From CAZUMW01 sp964621615 (lineage in GTDB: Bacteria > Desulfobacterota > WTBG01 > CAIYCZ01 > CAIRTM01), in the NCBI GenBank assembly GCA_964621615.1, contig CAZUMW010000026.1:1-63687 (forward strand): a DNA stretch of 63,687 nucleotides. The letters are read 5' to 3'. Numbering within the stretch: the stretch's first letter is position 1; every line of letters starts with the position of its first letter. A program made the translations under genes and the position numbers. Under the pieces are notes generated by a model that did not search any database, was not told the origin of the DNA, and saw nothing but the letters and a program-made list of their open reading frames with translations. This document shows positions 51,144-63,687 of this stretch, in pieces.

Positions 51144-51518
51144 TTAGGCCTTCGGACGCTTTGCGCCGTATTTTGATCGGCGCTGCTTTCTGTTTTCAAC
51201 GCCGGCAGTGTCAAGCGTGCCGCGGACAATGTGATACCGGACACCCGGAAGGTCCTTGACACGGCCGCCCCGCACAAGCACAACCGAATGCTCCTGAAGA
51301 TTATGCCCCACTCCGGGGATATATGCCGTCACTTCAATGCCGTTTGTCAAACGCACACGGGCAACCTTGCGCAGCGCCGAGTTGGGCTTCTTCGGGGTCG
51401 CAGTGTACACGCGGGTGCAGACACCGCGCTTTTGGGGACACACTTCAAGTGCCCGTGATTTCGACTTTTTTTTAATCTCTTTGCGTCCGTTTCGGCAAAG
51501 CTGACTGATTGTTGGCAT
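51144..51518 (-). CDS. rpsL: 30S ribosomal protein S12
   Basis: S12 controls decoding accuracy at the A-site. The functional loops are typical: TPKKPNSALRKVARVRLTNG and VLVRGGRVKDLPGVRYHIVR, with the Lys residues (K43, K88 in E. coli numbering) whose change gives streptomycin resistance. 124 residues. First gene of the str part, with a promoter-like site 42 nt upstream. ATG with GAGGTG upstream. Confidence 0.98.
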   Translation of the reverse strand: MPTISQLCRNGRKEIKKKSKSRALEVCPQKRGVCTRVYTATPKKPNSALRKVARVRLTNGIEVTAYIPGVGHNLQEHSVVLVRGGRVKDLPGVRYHIVRGTLDTAGVENRKQRRSKYGAKRPKA

Positions 51519-51559
51519 GGAACGGCACCTCTTTTATGCGTTAGAAAGATAAAACAATT

Positions 51560-51588
51560 TTTTTATCACTCATATAAGATTTTGTCAA
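51560..51588 (-). promoter_or_regulatory. Sigma70-like promoter upstream of rpsL
   Basis: On the minus strand a consensus TTGACA -35 (51583-51588) is followed after 17 nt by TAAAAA (51560-51565) in very AT-rich DNA. It lies 42 nt before the rpsL start, in the 178-nt gap after rpoC, and would allow expression of the str genes apart from rpoBC. Confidence 0.5.
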
Positions 51589-51696
51589 CAATAAAATAGA
51601 TGAATGACACAAAAAAACGTCAGGATGGCTCTGCACGGTATTCGTACAGCAAAACAGCACCGGCTCAGACGTGTGTCCCGGGCAGCCCGCCGCCCC

Positions 51697-54600
51697 CTAT
51701 GTGGTTTCTGAAGACGGCGCTTCCTCCGGCTGAGAGGGGACATCAGCCTCCGGAGCGATTTCAACATCCCGGTATACAGGCAGCCCGGTGCCGGCCGGAA
51801 TAAGGCGGCCCATAGCGGCATTTTCTTTCAGGCCCCTCAGATAATCGACCTTTCCCTCTATGGCGGCCTGGGTCAGCACGCGGGTCGTTTCCTGGAAAGA
51901 AGCCGCGGAGATAAAGCCCTCGGTGCTCAGCGATGCCTTGGTTATGCCGAGCAGAAGCGGCTCGGCAACAGCAACCTGGCCGCCCTTCTCGCGGACTTTG
52001 TCATTTTCCTCTTCAAACCGTATTTTTTCGACCTGCTCCCCAAGGAGAAAATTCGTGTCTCCCACCTCTTTGATCTTAACCCGCTGAAGCATTTGACGGA
52101 TAATGACCTCAACGTGCTTGTCGTTTATTTTCACGCCCTGCAGGCGGTATACCTCCTGAACTTCATCGACAAGAAACTTGGCGAGCTCTTTTTCTCCGAG
52201 AATGTTCAAAATATCATGCGGGTTGGCAAGGCCGTCCATAATCGGCTCGCCGGCGCGGATGCGGTCACCCTCGTGCACACTGATGTGCTTGCCCTTGGGG
52301 ATAAGATACTCTTTGGGCTCAAGCTTTTTACCGCCCACATCGGTAATATCCGGGGTGACGATAACTTTTCGCTTGCCCTTGACGTCCTTGCCGAAGCTGA
52401 CCGTGCCGTCTATTTCACTGATTACAGTCACCTCTTTGGGCTTTCGTGCCTCAAACAGCTCGGCAACACGGGGAAGCCCGCCGGTTATATCTTTTGTCTT
52501 TGATGTCTCACGGGTGATTTTGGCGATGACGTCGCCCGACTCGACCGCATCCCCCTCGCTGACGATAATATTGGCACCCACCGGCATGAAATAACGGGCC
52601 TGGCGGTCTTTCTTGTCGGTCAGCGTTATGGTTTTTCCTTTGTCGTCCTTTATCGAGATCCGGGGGCGCGATTCGGCATCTCTTGACTCGATTACCACTT
52701 TTGTCGCCAGCCCGGTTGCCTCGTCAACCTGCTCCCGCACTGTTTCACCATCCCGCAGATCGCCAAAGGCGATTTTTCCGCCGGCCTCTGCCAGGATAGG
52801 TGTGGAATAAGGATCCCACTCGGCAAGCGTATCACCCGCCTTGACCTTGGCCCCCTCTTTAACTTTAAGCCGGGCCCCGTAGATAACCGGGTACTTTTCC
52901 CGCTCCCGTCCTTTGCTGTCAGCTATGGCGATCTGGCCGTTTCTGTTCATAACAACGGTATCGCCCTGATTGTTGGTTATGTGCTCAACATTCACATACC
53001 GCACAATCCCGGTGTGCTGCGATTCGAGCGCTGTCTGCGCGGCGCGCCTGCTTGCTGTGCCGCCGATATGGAACGTCCGCATGGTAAGCTGGGTTCCCGG
53101 CTCGCCGATTGACTGCGCTGCTATGATTCCCACGGCCTCACCGATATTGACCATTCGGCCCCGGGCCAGATCGCGGCCGTAGCACTTGGCGCACACGCCG
53201 TATTTGGACTGGCAGGTCAGCACGGAACGGATCCGCACATGTTCAATGCCCGCCTCCTGCAGCTTTTCAACCGATTCCTCATCAACCTCCATGCCCTTTG
53301 AAACTATAATATCACCGGTAATGGGGTCGACGATATCGTCCAGGCTGACACGCCCCAGAACGCGGTCACCAAGCTCCTCGATTATCTCCCCGCCCTCAAA
53401 AAGCGGAGTCATGGAAATGCCGTCAATGGTACCGCAATCATACTCGCTGATAACGCAGTCCTGTGCGACATCAACCAGGCGCCTGGTCAGGTACCCGGAG
53501 TTCGCTGTCTTGAGCGCAGTGTCCGCCAGGCCCTTGCGCGCACCGTGCGTTGAAATAAAGTACTGGAGCACAGTCAGGCCCTCACGGAAATTTGCGGTAA
53601 TGGGCGTTTCGATAATTTCTCCGGAGGGCTTCGCCATCAGGCCGCGCATCCCGGCGAGCTGCCGTATCTGCTGAGCGCTGCCGCGGGATCCTGAATCGGC
53701 CATCATAAAAATGGGGTTGAAGCTCGGGGTTTTTTGCAGCTTCCCCTCCTTATCGGTTACCTCATCAACGCCAAGCTCCTGCAGCATTTCCTCAGACACC
53801 AGCTCGGTAACGCGGGCCCAGATGTCGATGACTTTATTGTACCGCTCGCCGTCGGTAATGAGCCCGTCCTGATAGTCGGTTTCTATGCCGCGCACTTCTT
53901 TGACCGAGTCCTCGATAATTTTTTCCTTGCGGGTCGGAATGTGCATATCTTTAATAGACATAGACAGGCCGGACCGGGTTGCGTATTCGTATCCGAGGTC
54001 CTTGAGCCGGTCGGAAAGAACAACCGTCTGCTTGTCCCCGCAGTGCCGGAAGCAGTAGTCTATAAGATTTGCGAGCTCCTTTTTGTTAATAACGCGGTTG
54101 ATCATGGAAAACGGGATCTGCTCAGGCATTATTTCCTTCAAAATGACGCGGCCCACTGTTGTTTCATAGACCTCGCCATCCATTCGGACGCGTATCCGTG
54201 CGTGCAGATCAACCTCCCCGGCATCATAGGCGACGCGCACTTCGCCGCAGTCTGCAAAGCTCTTGCCCTCGCCCTTAACAAGATTTTTCTCTCTGGTCAT
54301 GAAATAGGCGCCGAGCACGATATCCTGAGTCGGCACGATAATGGGCTTTCCGTTTGAGGGAGCCAGAATGTTGTTTGTCGACATCAGCAGCACGCGCGCC
54401 TCTATCTGCGCCTGCAGGGTGATGGGTATGTGAATGGCCATCTGATCGCCATCAAAATCGGCATTAAATGCGGTACATACCAGCGGGTGAAGCTGAATAG
54501 CCTTCCCCTCTATCAGAACCGGCTCAAAGGCCTGAATGCCGAGCCGGTGCAGCGTGGGGGCGCGGTTGAGCATTACCGGAAATTCTTTCACAACCTCCTC

Positions 54601-55839
54601 AAGGCAGTCCCACACCTCATGGGTCTCGCGCTCCACCATCTTCTTTGCGCTCTTAATCGTGGTGGCATATCCCTTGACAATAAGCAGGTTGTACACAAAG
54701 GGCTTGAACAGCTCGATGGCCATCTTTTTGGGAACGCCGCACTGGTGCAGCCGCAGATCAGGCCCGATCACAATAACGGTGCGGCCCGAGTAATCAACGC
54801 GCTTGCCGAGCAGGTTCTGGCGAAACCGGCCCTGCTTGCCCTTGAGCATGTCGCTTAACGACTTAAGCGGGCGCTTGTTGCGTCCCGACAGGACCTTGCC
54901 CCGGCGGCCGTTGTCGAAAAGCACGTCAACAGCCTCCTGGAGCATTCTTTTTTCATTGCGGATAATGATTTCAGGAGCGTCAAGCTCAAGAAGCTTTTTC
55001 AGCCGGTTGTTTCTGTTGATTACCCGGCGGTACAGATCGTTCAGGTCAGAGGTGGCGAACCTGCCGCCATCAAGGGGCACAAGCGGGCGCAGATCAGGCG
55101 GGATGACCGGCAGCACCTCCAGGATCATCCACTCCGGCTTGTTGTCGGAGTTTCTGAACGCCTCGACAATGCGAAGGCGCTTGACCAGCTTTTTCTTTTT
55201 TGCCTCGGAGCTGGTGAGCTGTATCTCTTCGCGAATCTGGGTTGACAGCTGATCGAGATCTATGCTGCGCAGCATTTCCCGTATGGCTTCAGCCCCCATG
55301 CCGGCCTCGAAATCCTCATTCATTTCGGTAACCATCTTCCGGTACCGCTCATCATCGAGAAGCTCGCCGTGCTGCAGGGAAGAGTTTTTCGGGTCGGTGA
55401 CAACATAGGACTCAAAGTACAGCACTTTCTCAAGCTCGCGAAGGGTCATATCAAGCAGCGTGCCGATACGGCTCGGCAGGCTGCGCAGAAACCATATGTG
55501 GGCTACCGGGCAGGCAAGCTCGATGTGCCCCAGGCGCTCCCGGCGAACCGCTGACGGGATAACCTCCACACCGCACTTTTCGCACACCACGCCGCGGTGC
55601 TTGAGGCGCTTGTACTTTCCGCAGTTGCATTCATAATCTTTGACCGGGCCGAATATTTTAGCGCAGAACAGCCCGTCGCGCTCAGGCTTGAATGTCCGGT
55701 AATTTATGGTCTCCGGCTTTTTGACCTCACCGTAGGACCATCCGCGTATTGTCTCAGATGATGCAATAGATATTTTCAGTGCATCGAAGCTGTCGACGAT
55801 CTTCGATTGCGGTCGGTGCATGCCATAAAATCCGTTCAT
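51697..55839 (-). CDS. rpoC: RNA polymerase subunit beta'
   Basis: The catalytic subunit with the active-site NADFDGDQM near residue 456 holding the Mg-binding aspartates. The N-terminal zinc finger is CNCGKYKRLKHRGVVCEKCG near residue 75 and the second zinc site is CQSKYGVCAKCYGRDL. The bridge and trigger regions include SGSRGSAQQIRQLAGMRGLM (ADSGSRGS) and GEPGTQLTMRTFHIGG. At 1380 residues it is close to E. coli (1407). The C-terminal tail ends with an acidic, Pro- and Ser-rich stretch. It follows rpoB by 38 nt. Confidence 0.98.
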   Translation of the reverse strand: MNGFYGMHRPQSKIVDSFDALKISIASSETIRGWSYGEVKKPETINYRTFKPERDGLFCAKIFGPVKDYECNCGKYKRLKHRGVVCEKCGVEVIPSAVRRERLGHIELACPVAHIWFLRSLPSRIGTLLDMTLRELEKVLYFESYVVTDPKNSSLQHGELLDDERYRKMVTEMNEDFEAGMGAEAIREMLRSIDLDQLSTQIREEIQLTSSEAKKKKLVKRLRIVEAFRNSDNKPEWMILEVLPVIPPDLRPLVPLDGGRFATSDLNDLYRRVINRNNRLKKLLELDAPEIIIRNEKRMLQEAVDVLFDNGRRGKVLSGRNKRPLKSLSDMLKGKQGRFRQNLLGKRVDYSGRTVIVIGPDLRLHQCGVPKKMAIELFKPFVYNLLIVKGYATTIKSAKKMVERETHEVWDCLEEVVKEFPVMLNRAPTLHRLGIQAFEPVLIEGKAIQLHPLVCTAFNADFDGDQMAIHIPITLQAQIEARVLLMSTNNILAPSNGKPIIVPTQDIVLGAYFMTREKNLVKGEGKSFADCGEVRVAYDAGEVDLHARIRVRMDGEVYETTVGRVILKEIMPEQIPFSMINRVINKKELANLIDYCFRHCGDKQTVVLSDRLKDLGYEYATRSGLSMSIKDMHIPTRKEKIIEDSVKEVRGIETDYQDGLITDGERYNKVIDIWARVTELVSEEMLQELGVDEVTDKEGKLQKTPSFNPIFMMADSGSRGSAQQIRQLAGMRGLMAKPSGEIIETPITANFREGLTVLQYFISTHGARKGLADTALKTANSGYLTRRLVDVAQDCVISEYDCGTIDGISMTPLFEGGEIIEELGDRVLGRVSLDDIVDPITGDIIVSKGMEVDEESVEKLQEAGIEHVRIRSVLTCQSKYGVCAKCYGRDLARGRMVNIGEAVGIIAAQSIGEPGTQLTMRTFHIGGTASRRAAQTALESQHTGIVRYVNVEHITNNQGDTVVMNRNGQIAIADSKGREREKYPVIYGARLKVKEGAKVKAGDTLAEWDPYSTPILAEAGGKIAFGDLRDGETVREQVDEATGLATKVVIESRDAESRPRISIKDDKGKTITLTDKKDRQARYFMPVGANIIVSEGDAVESGDVIAKITRETSKTKDITGGLPRVAELFEARKPKEVTVISEIDGTVSFGKDVKGKRKVIVTPDITDVGGKKLEPKEYLIPKGKHISVHEGDRIRAGEPIMDGLANPHDILNILGEKELAKFLVDEVQEVYRLQGVKINDKHVEVIIRQMLQRVKIKEVGDTNFLLGEQVEKIRFEEENDKVREKGGQVAVAEPLLLGITKASLSTEGFISAASFQETTRVLTQAAIEGKVDYLRGLKENAAMGRLIPAGTGLPVYRDVEIAPEADVPSQPEEAPSSETT

Positions 55840-55877
55840 AGAATAGGTCCTCTATATAAAAATTTATTGGCGGGCAA

Positions 55878-59981
<4,104 letters not shown>

Positions 59982-59998
59982 AAAACACCCCGCTTAAC

Positions 59999-60119
59999 GT
60001 GCCACCGGTGTGGCACCATTAAAATAAATACAAACAAAAATAACCCCAATTCTTATAATCATCACCCGGTGTCTGAATGTGTGTACTGCCGCACCCGGCC
60101 GCAATCAACACTCAGACAC
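59999..60119 (-). other. Hairpins in the rplL-rpoB intergenic region
   Basis: GTGCCAC-CGGT-GTGGCAC (59999-60016) is a perfect 7-bp hairpin 18 nt upstream of rpoB. A second pair of arms, GTGTCTGA (60069-60076) and TCAGACAC (60112-60119), could form a wider stem. In E. coli the corresponding gap has a partial attenuator and an RNase III site. A similar role here is an inference. Confidence 0.35.
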
Positions 60120-60178
60120 ACAGGCAGATTGTTTAAAAAAAATTGGGGGGTTATTTTATCCGTGCCGCACAGCAACAG

Positions 60179-60568
60179 CTATTTAACCTCTGCTGTCGCG
60201 CCCGCTTCTTCCAGCTGCTTCACTACATCATCAGCTTCGTTTTTCGGTATGCCCTCTTTTACCGGCTTGGGAAGTGAATCAACAAATTCCTTTGCTTCTT
60301 TAAGCCCCAGCCCGGTAATGGCACGCACCACTTTAATAACATTAATCCGCTTTTCGCCGGCAGCGGTCAGCACCACATCAAATTCGGTTTTCTCCTCCGC
60401 CTCGGCGCCTTCCGCCCCGCCTGCGGCTGCACCTGCTGCCGGAGCGGCGGCGACTGCCGCAGCGGAAACGCCGAATTTGTCTTCCAGCTCTTTAACAAGA
60501 TTGGACAGTTCAAGAACCGACATGTTCTCGATGTAGCTTATTACATCTTCTTTGGTCACTTCAGCCAT
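60179..60568 (-). CDS. rplL: 50S ribosomal protein L7/L12
   Basis: The stalk protein that recruits translation GTPases. The N-terminal dimerisation part (VISYIENMSVLELSNLVKEL) is joined by an Ala/Gly/Pro hinge to the C-terminal domain TEFDVVLTAAGEKRINVIKV and LGLKEAKEFVDSLPKPVKEG. 129 residues. ATG with AGGAGG upstream. Confidence 0.98.
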   Translation of the reverse strand: MAEVTKEDVISYIENMSVLELSNLVKELEDKFGVSAAAVAAAPAAGAAAGGAEGAEAEEKTEFDVVLTAAGEKRINVIKVVRAITGLGLKEAKEFVDSLPKPVKEGIPKNEADDVVKQLEEAGATAEVK

Positions 60569-60641
60569 TGTTCCCTCCTAACAAAATAATGTGTTATTCA
60601 TATATAATATATCAAAGCAGCATCGTATCCTGCGGCAGGCA

Positions 60642-61175
60642 TCAGCCTTCCTTTTGCTCTTTTACTGCAGTCAAAACGCGCAAAAATGAGCGGGGTATCT
60701 CCGTAAGCACTGTCAGGAAGCCGGTCATGGGAGCGGCAAGCGTTCCGACCAGCTGGCCCAGCAGCACCTCTTTCGAGGGCAGTTCCCCAAGCTGCTCAAT
60801 GTCGGTGTTGCTCAGGACGCTGGACTCGAGCACGCCCCCTCTGATTGAAAACGCAAACTCGGGATTCTTCTTGTTGTCCTTGACAAATTTTGTGAGCGCT
60901 TTTGCGGCAAGCACCGGATCACCGTCAATAAAGGTAACCGCAGTCTGCCCGGAAAAAGCGTCCTGCAGCGGCTCAAACGCGGTGCCCTTAGCGGCTATGC
61001 GCAGCAGGGTGTTTTTTGCCACCTTGAATTCTGATCCGCTTTCTTTGATCTGCTTGCGCAGCTCTGATATCTGGGCTACGTTGAGCCTGGTATAGTCAAC
61101 CACAATGCCGCCCGCTGCCTGCTGCATTCGGTCGGAAAGCTGTGCAACTGCCTGTTCTCGTTCTTGTCTTCCCAC
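60642..61175 (-). CDS. rplJ: 50S ribosomal protein L10
   Basis: L10 anchors the L7/L12 stalk. Recognised by GIVVDYTRLNVAQISELRKQ, the KVAKNTLLRIAAKGTAFEPL part and a C-terminal helix for L7/L12 dimers. 177 residues. GTG start at 61175, supported by GGGAGGAG five nt upstream. In E. coli L10 represses its own operon; the upstream leader could serve this (listed). Confidence 0.95.
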   Translation of the reverse strand: MGRQEREQAVAQLSDRMQQAAGGIVVDYTRLNVAQISELRKQIKESGSEFKVAKNTLLRIAAKGTAFEPLQDAFSGQTAVTFIDGDPVLAAKALTKFVKDNKKNPEFAFSIRGGVLESSVLSNTDIEQLGELPSKEVLLGQLVGTLAAPMTGFLTVLTEIPRSFLRVLTAVKEQKEG

Positions 61176-61356
61176 GGGTACTCCTCCCCTGAACCTCAAA
61201 AACCATCTTTTTACCGAATATGTCGGCCGTTTCTTTTCACAGTTTGTTTTTCTGCGCCTTATGTGCTCTGCTTTGTGCCGCTGTGTATGCGGCGGGCCAG
61301 CCGCTTCGAGGCTCCCGGGCGCTCAAAACGGGCAGCTTTATTGTGTGCCCGGCTGT
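61176..61356 (-). promoter_or_regulatory. Possible L10 leader (rplA-rplJ intergenic)
   Basis: A 181-nt space between rplA and rplJ, larger than other gaps in this group, sits where many bacteria have the L10-binding leader controlling rplJL. The region has no gene. I could not fold it reliably, so the leader is an inference from position. Confidence 0.3.
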
Positions 61357-62049
61357 TTACTTTAGCGATGCGACATCGATTTTGACACCCGGCCCCATAG
61401 TCGAGGAAAGAACCGCATTTTTTATATACTGACCTTTGCTCGACGGGGGTTTCATACGGGTAATCGTGTCCATAAACACCCGGATATTCTCCTGCAGCTT
61501 TTCAGGCTCGAAGGATACCTTGCCCACAGGCACATGGACATTGGCGCCCTTATCTGTCCTGAACTCCACCTTGCCTTTTTTCAGCTCCTCAACCGTTTCC
61601 GTGATATTCATTGTAACGGTTCCCACTTTAGGGTTGGGCATGAGCCCCCGGGGCCCCAGAATCTTTGCGATTTTACCAACCGTGCCCATCAGATCAGGGG
61701 TTGCGACCGCTTTGTCAAAATCAAGCCACCCCCCCTGTATTTTTTCAACAAGGTCCTCTGCGCCGACATAATCAGCCCCTGCCGCCTGAGCCTCCGATGC
61801 TTTTTCGCCTTTTGCAAACACAAGCACTTTCGTCTGTCTGCCGGTACCGTGAGGGAGCATCACCGTGCCGCGTATCATCTGATCGGCTTTTCGGGGATCG
61901 ACGCCGAGCCGCACGGCAACTTCTGCAGTTTCATCAAATTGTTTATGTGCCGTCTCCTTGAGCAGCGCTACCGCCTGCTCAAGTGCATAGTTTTGCTCAC
62001 GGTCGACTTTTTCCCGGCTCTGAATGTATTTTTTTCCGTGTTTAGCCAT
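61357..62049 (-). CDS. rplA: 50S ribosomal protein L1
   Basis: L1 forms the mobile stalk that guides E-site tRNA and represses the L11 operon in E. coli. Recognised by VAVRLGVDPRKADQMIRGTV, DKAVATPDLMGTVGKIAKIL and RGLMPNPKVGTVTMNI. 230 residues, family length. Start ATG 62049 (MAKHGKKY); the frame extends upstream but the longer start is atypical. Confidence 0.97.
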   Translation of the reverse strand: MAKHGKKYIQSREKVDREQNYALEQAVALLKETAHKQFDETAEVAVRLGVDPRKADQMIRGTVMLPHGTGRQTKVLVFAKGEKASEAQAAGADYVGAEDLVEKIQGGWLDFDKAVATPDLMGTVGKIAKILGPRGLMPNPKVGTVTMNITETVEELKKGKVEFRTDKGANVHVPVGKVSFEPEKLQENIRVFMDTITRMKPPSSKGQYIKNAVLSSTMGPGVKIDVASLK

Positions 62050-62081
62050 TGCACCACACTGCCTCACCATAAGGTTTTCTC

Positions 62082-62507
62082 TTATTCTTCTATTTCCAGG
62101 CCCATGCTGCGCGCCGTTCCGGCAATCACTTTCACGGCGGTTTCAACATCATAGGTGTTCAGGTCCGGCGCTTTGGTCTGAGCTATTTCCACAACCTGCT
62201 CTTTCTTGACCTTGCCCACTTTGTTCTTGTTCGGCTCACCCGAGCCCTTCACAATACCGGCAGCCTTTTTGAGCAGCACCGCTGCGGGCGGGGTCTTGGT
62301 AATAAACGAAAAAGACCGGTCCGCATAGACCGTTATAACAACCGGTATAATAAGCCCCTCTTTGTCCTGGGTTTTAGCATTAAACGCCTTGCAGAACTCC
62401 ATTATGTTAACACCGTGCTGCCCGAGAGCCGGCCCAACCGGCGGAGAGGGATTGGCCTTTCCGGCAGGAATCTGAAGCTTTATCTGTGTCATTACTTTCT
62501 TAGCCAT
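62082..62507 (-). CDS. rplK: 50S ribosomal protein L11
   Basis: L11 binds the GTPase centre of 23S rRNA (thiostrepton site). Recognised by IKLQIPAGKANPSPPVGPAL, GQHGVNIMEFCKAFNA and PPAAVLLKKAAGI. The Pro-rich N-terminal region for thiostrepton binding is intact. 141 residues. Confidence 0.98.
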   Translation of the reverse strand: MAKKVMTQIKLQIPAGKANPSPPVGPALGQHGVNIMEFCKAFNAKTQDKEGLIIPVVITVYADRSFSFITKTPPAAVLLKKAAGIVKGSGEPNKNKVGKVKKEQVVEIAQTKAPDLNTYDVETAVKVIAGTARSMGLEIEE

Positions 62508-62521
62508 GGGCTCATCCTTTG

Positions 62522-63070
62522 CTAATTAACTTTTTTCACCTGTGAAAATTCAAGCTCAATGGGCGTCTGCCGGCCGAAAATACTCACAAGCACCCTCAGC
62601 CGCGCCTTTTCGGGCTTCACTTCCTCTACAACGCCGTTAAAATTGGCAAACGGGCCGTCAACGATGACGACATCCTGATCCTTTTCAAAGTCCATCGTGA
62701 CTTTCGGGCGCAGCGTACCCTCTTTCAGCTTGCCGATCAATTCATCAACGCTGTCCTCGGGTATGGGTATCGGCGTTGTCTTGCCTCCGACGAAACCCGT
62801 CACGCGCGGGGTGTTGCGCACCAGATACCAGGACTCGTTATTCATGTCCATATTGACCAGAAGGTAGCCGGGGAAAAATTTTCTTTTGGATTTTTTTACC
62901 TGTTTGTCGCCCTTCTTGCCCCTGATGATTTCCTCGATATCCTCTGTGGGAATCAATATATCGCCAAAGGAATGCTCCATATTGTAGGCGGCTATGCGCT
63001 GCTCAAGCATTTCTTTTACTTTATTTTCATAGCCTGAATATGTATGGACAACATACCATTTCGTGGCCAT
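62522..63070 (-). CDS. nusG: Transcription antitermination protein NusG
   Basis: NusG couples RNA polymerase to Rho or to the ribosome. The N-terminal NGN domain is KWYVVHTYSGYENKVKEMLE and the C-terminal KOW domain is VVIVDGPFANFNGVVEEVKP. 182 residues, typical. The start at 63070 (MATKWYV) is the family N-terminus; an upstream start at 63082 would overlap secE. Confidence 0.96.
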   Translation of the reverse strand: MATKWYVVHTYSGYENKVKEMLEQRIAAYNMEHSFGDILIPTEDIEEIIRGKKGDKQVKKSKRKFFPGYLLVNMDMNNESWYLVRNTPRVTGFVGGKTTPIPIPEDSVDELIGKLKEGTLRPKVTMDFEKDQDVVIVDGPFANFNGVVEEVKPEKARLRVLVSIFGRQTPIELEFSQVKKVN

Positions 63071-63078
63071 AAACAACC

Positions 63079-63279
63079 TCAACTCAAAATGATTTTCACC
63101 ATCCGGGAAAGAATCATATCAGCAAAGCCCAGAAAAAAAGCCACAATTAGAACGATGACGATCACTACCGATGTCGCCCCGACTGTTTCCTTTTTCTGCG
63201 GCCAGGATATTTTTTTCAGCTCGACCCTGACTTCCCGAAAAAACTGTTTTGTTTTTTCAAATAGCGACTTTATATCCAC
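63079..63279 (-). CDS. secE: Protein translocase subunit SecE
   Basis: The short, single-helix form of SecE (66 residues): MDIKSLFEKTKQFFREVRVE followed by KKISWPQKKETVGATSVV, then one membrane helix (IVIVLIVAFFLGFADMIL). It clamps SecY. E. coli SecE has two additional helices not present here. The start is GTG at 63279. It precedes nusG as in most bacteria. Confidence 0.95.
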   Translation of the reverse strand: MDIKSLFEKTKQFFREVRVELKKISWPQKKETVGATSVVIVIVLIVAFFLGFADMILSRMVKIILS

Positions 63280-63321
63280 GAATACACATCCATCCGGTGC
63301 TTATAGTTTATCTTAAATGTA

Positions 63322-63398
63322 TGGCAGGCCAGGAGGGATTCGAACCCCCATCACCCGGATTTGGAGTCCGGTGCTCTATCCGTTAGAGCTACTGGCCT
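63322..63398 (-). tRNA. tRNA-Trp (anticodon CCA)
   Basis: On the minus strand the 77-nt sequence starts AGGCCAGTAGCTCTAACGGAT and ends CTGGCCTGCCA. The 7-bp acceptor stem AGGCCAG/CTGGCCT, a D arm (GCTC ... GAGC), an anticodon arm with loop CTCCAAA (anticodon CCA), and a T arm (GGGGGTTCGAATCCCTC) form a complete cloverleaf, with CCA encoded. Lies between rpmG and secE. Confidence 0.97.
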
Positions 63399-63443
63399 TT
63401 ACCATCGTTCCCGATAGGCTCTCTGGAGCGTGCAGGGAGAGAA

Positions 63444-63472
63444 ATTATACCGGTTATTTCTTTGTCTCTTTA
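63444..63472 (-). promoter_or_regulatory. Possible sigma70 promoter for tRNA-Trp and secE
   Basis: TATAAT on the minus strand (63444-63449) has a weak TAAAGA -35 after 17 nt, overlapping the 3' end of rpmG and 46 nt before the tRNA. Confidence 0.3.
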
Positions 63473-63606
63473 TGAAGTGTATGTGTATGACAGAAACGGC
63501 AGTACTTTTTCAATTCCAGCTTACCGGTTGTGCGCTTTTTATTTTTTGATGTTGTATAGTTCCTGTTTTTACACTCATCACAGGCCAAAATCACTCTATC
63601 CCTCAT
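63454..63606 (-). CDS. rpmG: 50S ribosomal protein L33 (zinc-binding form)
   Basis: A 50-residue protein, MRDRVILACDECKNRNYTTS beginning, with the two CxxC zinc pairs (CDEC and CRFC). This is the C+ form of L33. It is transcribed in the same direction as the tRNA-Trp and secE genes and lies between them and a second tuf gene. Confidence 0.95.
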   Translation of the reverse strand: MRDRVILACDECKNRNYTTSKNKKRTTGKLELKKYCRFCHTHTLHKETKK

Positions 63607-63633
63607 AGGTCCATACCTGTCCTGTTTTTCCGG

Positions 63634-63687
63634 TTATTCGATTATCTCGCTGATGACCCCGGCGCCGACCGTTCTGCCGCCCTCCCG
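63634..63687 (-). CDS. tuf: Elongation factor Tu, second copy, 3' end only (cut by window edge)
   Basis: Only the last 17 codons and the stop (TAA at 63634) are in the window, ending SEIIE. The 54 nt are identical to the end of the other tuf gene (47201-47254). It lies 27 nt upstream of rpmG on the same strand, as in the common tuf-rpmG-trnW-secE-nusG order. The rest is outside the window. Confidence 0.95.
   Translation of the reverse strand, partial: REGGRTVGAGVISEIIE

Overview
The window looks like a chromosomal segment from a Gram-negative bacterium of moderate GC content. It has signal peptides, a lipoprotein, LysM envelope proteins and PQQ-like propeller exoproteins. It carries the LL-diaminopimelate aminotransferase route to lysine and peptidoglycan, an MglA-type GTPase, PATAN (DUF4388) proteins and a DacZ-like diadenylate cyclase. 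SecA has a Cys-rich insert, and L30 (rpmD) is missing from its usual place. No rRNA gene is present, and the lineage cannot be fixed from this sequence alone. The features fit best with an uncultured or poorly studied group near the Deltaproteobacteria or near the PVC/Omnitrophota side of the tree; this is inference.

Layout. 1-0.6 kb: a DUF4258 / YgiT-zinc-finger toxin-antitoxin-like pair. 0.8-7.2 kb (minus): a run with a TPR protein, an MglA-like GTPase with a long acidic tail, a membrane TPR/zinc protein, a PATAN protein and a hypothetical. 7.5-14.3 kb (plus): lipoprotein-trpF, secA, argJ, nikR and a small excisionase-type HTH protein. 14.5-21.2 kb (minus): a LysM protein, an orphan OppD/OppF ATPase pair, a zinc-ribbon protein behind a DksA-like regulator, and an MFS transporter with a TetR-type operator-like site. 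21.7-24.7 kb (plus): dapL, a secreted hypothetical and a response regulator with a PAS domain. 24.9-32.9 kb (mixed): HAD phosphatase, ROK kinase, DacZ-like cyclase, a 1048-residue secreted propeller protein and a small secreted partner, sirtuin and a hypothetical.

33.2-63.7 kb (minus) is one continuous block of transcription and translation genes. In transcription order it runs: tuf (3' end only), rpmG, tRNA-Trp, secE, nusG, rplK, rplA, rplJ, rplL, rpoB, rpoC, rpsL, rpsG, fusA, tuf, rpsJ, rplC, rplD, rplW, rplB, rpsS, rplV, rpsC, rplP, rpmC, rpsQ, rplN, rplX, rplE, rpsN, rpsH, rplF, rplR, rpsE, rplO, secY, infA, rpmJ, rpsM, rpsK, rpsD, rpoA, rplQ, then a strong intrinsic terminator. The beta, str, S10, spc and alpha operons are therefore fused. 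L30 is absent between rpsE and rplO, and adk/map are absent between secY and infA. Several genes use TTG or GTG starts behind good Shine-Dalgarno sequences.

The most unusual points are the MglA/TPR/PATAN cluster without a visible MglB, the Cys-rich SecA insert, the RHA-for-RHR change in the diadenylate cyclase, a family of about 32-nt repeats placed just 3' of genes, and a long inverted repeat between the HAD and ROK genes. No CRISPR array, prophage or complete insertion sequence was seen.
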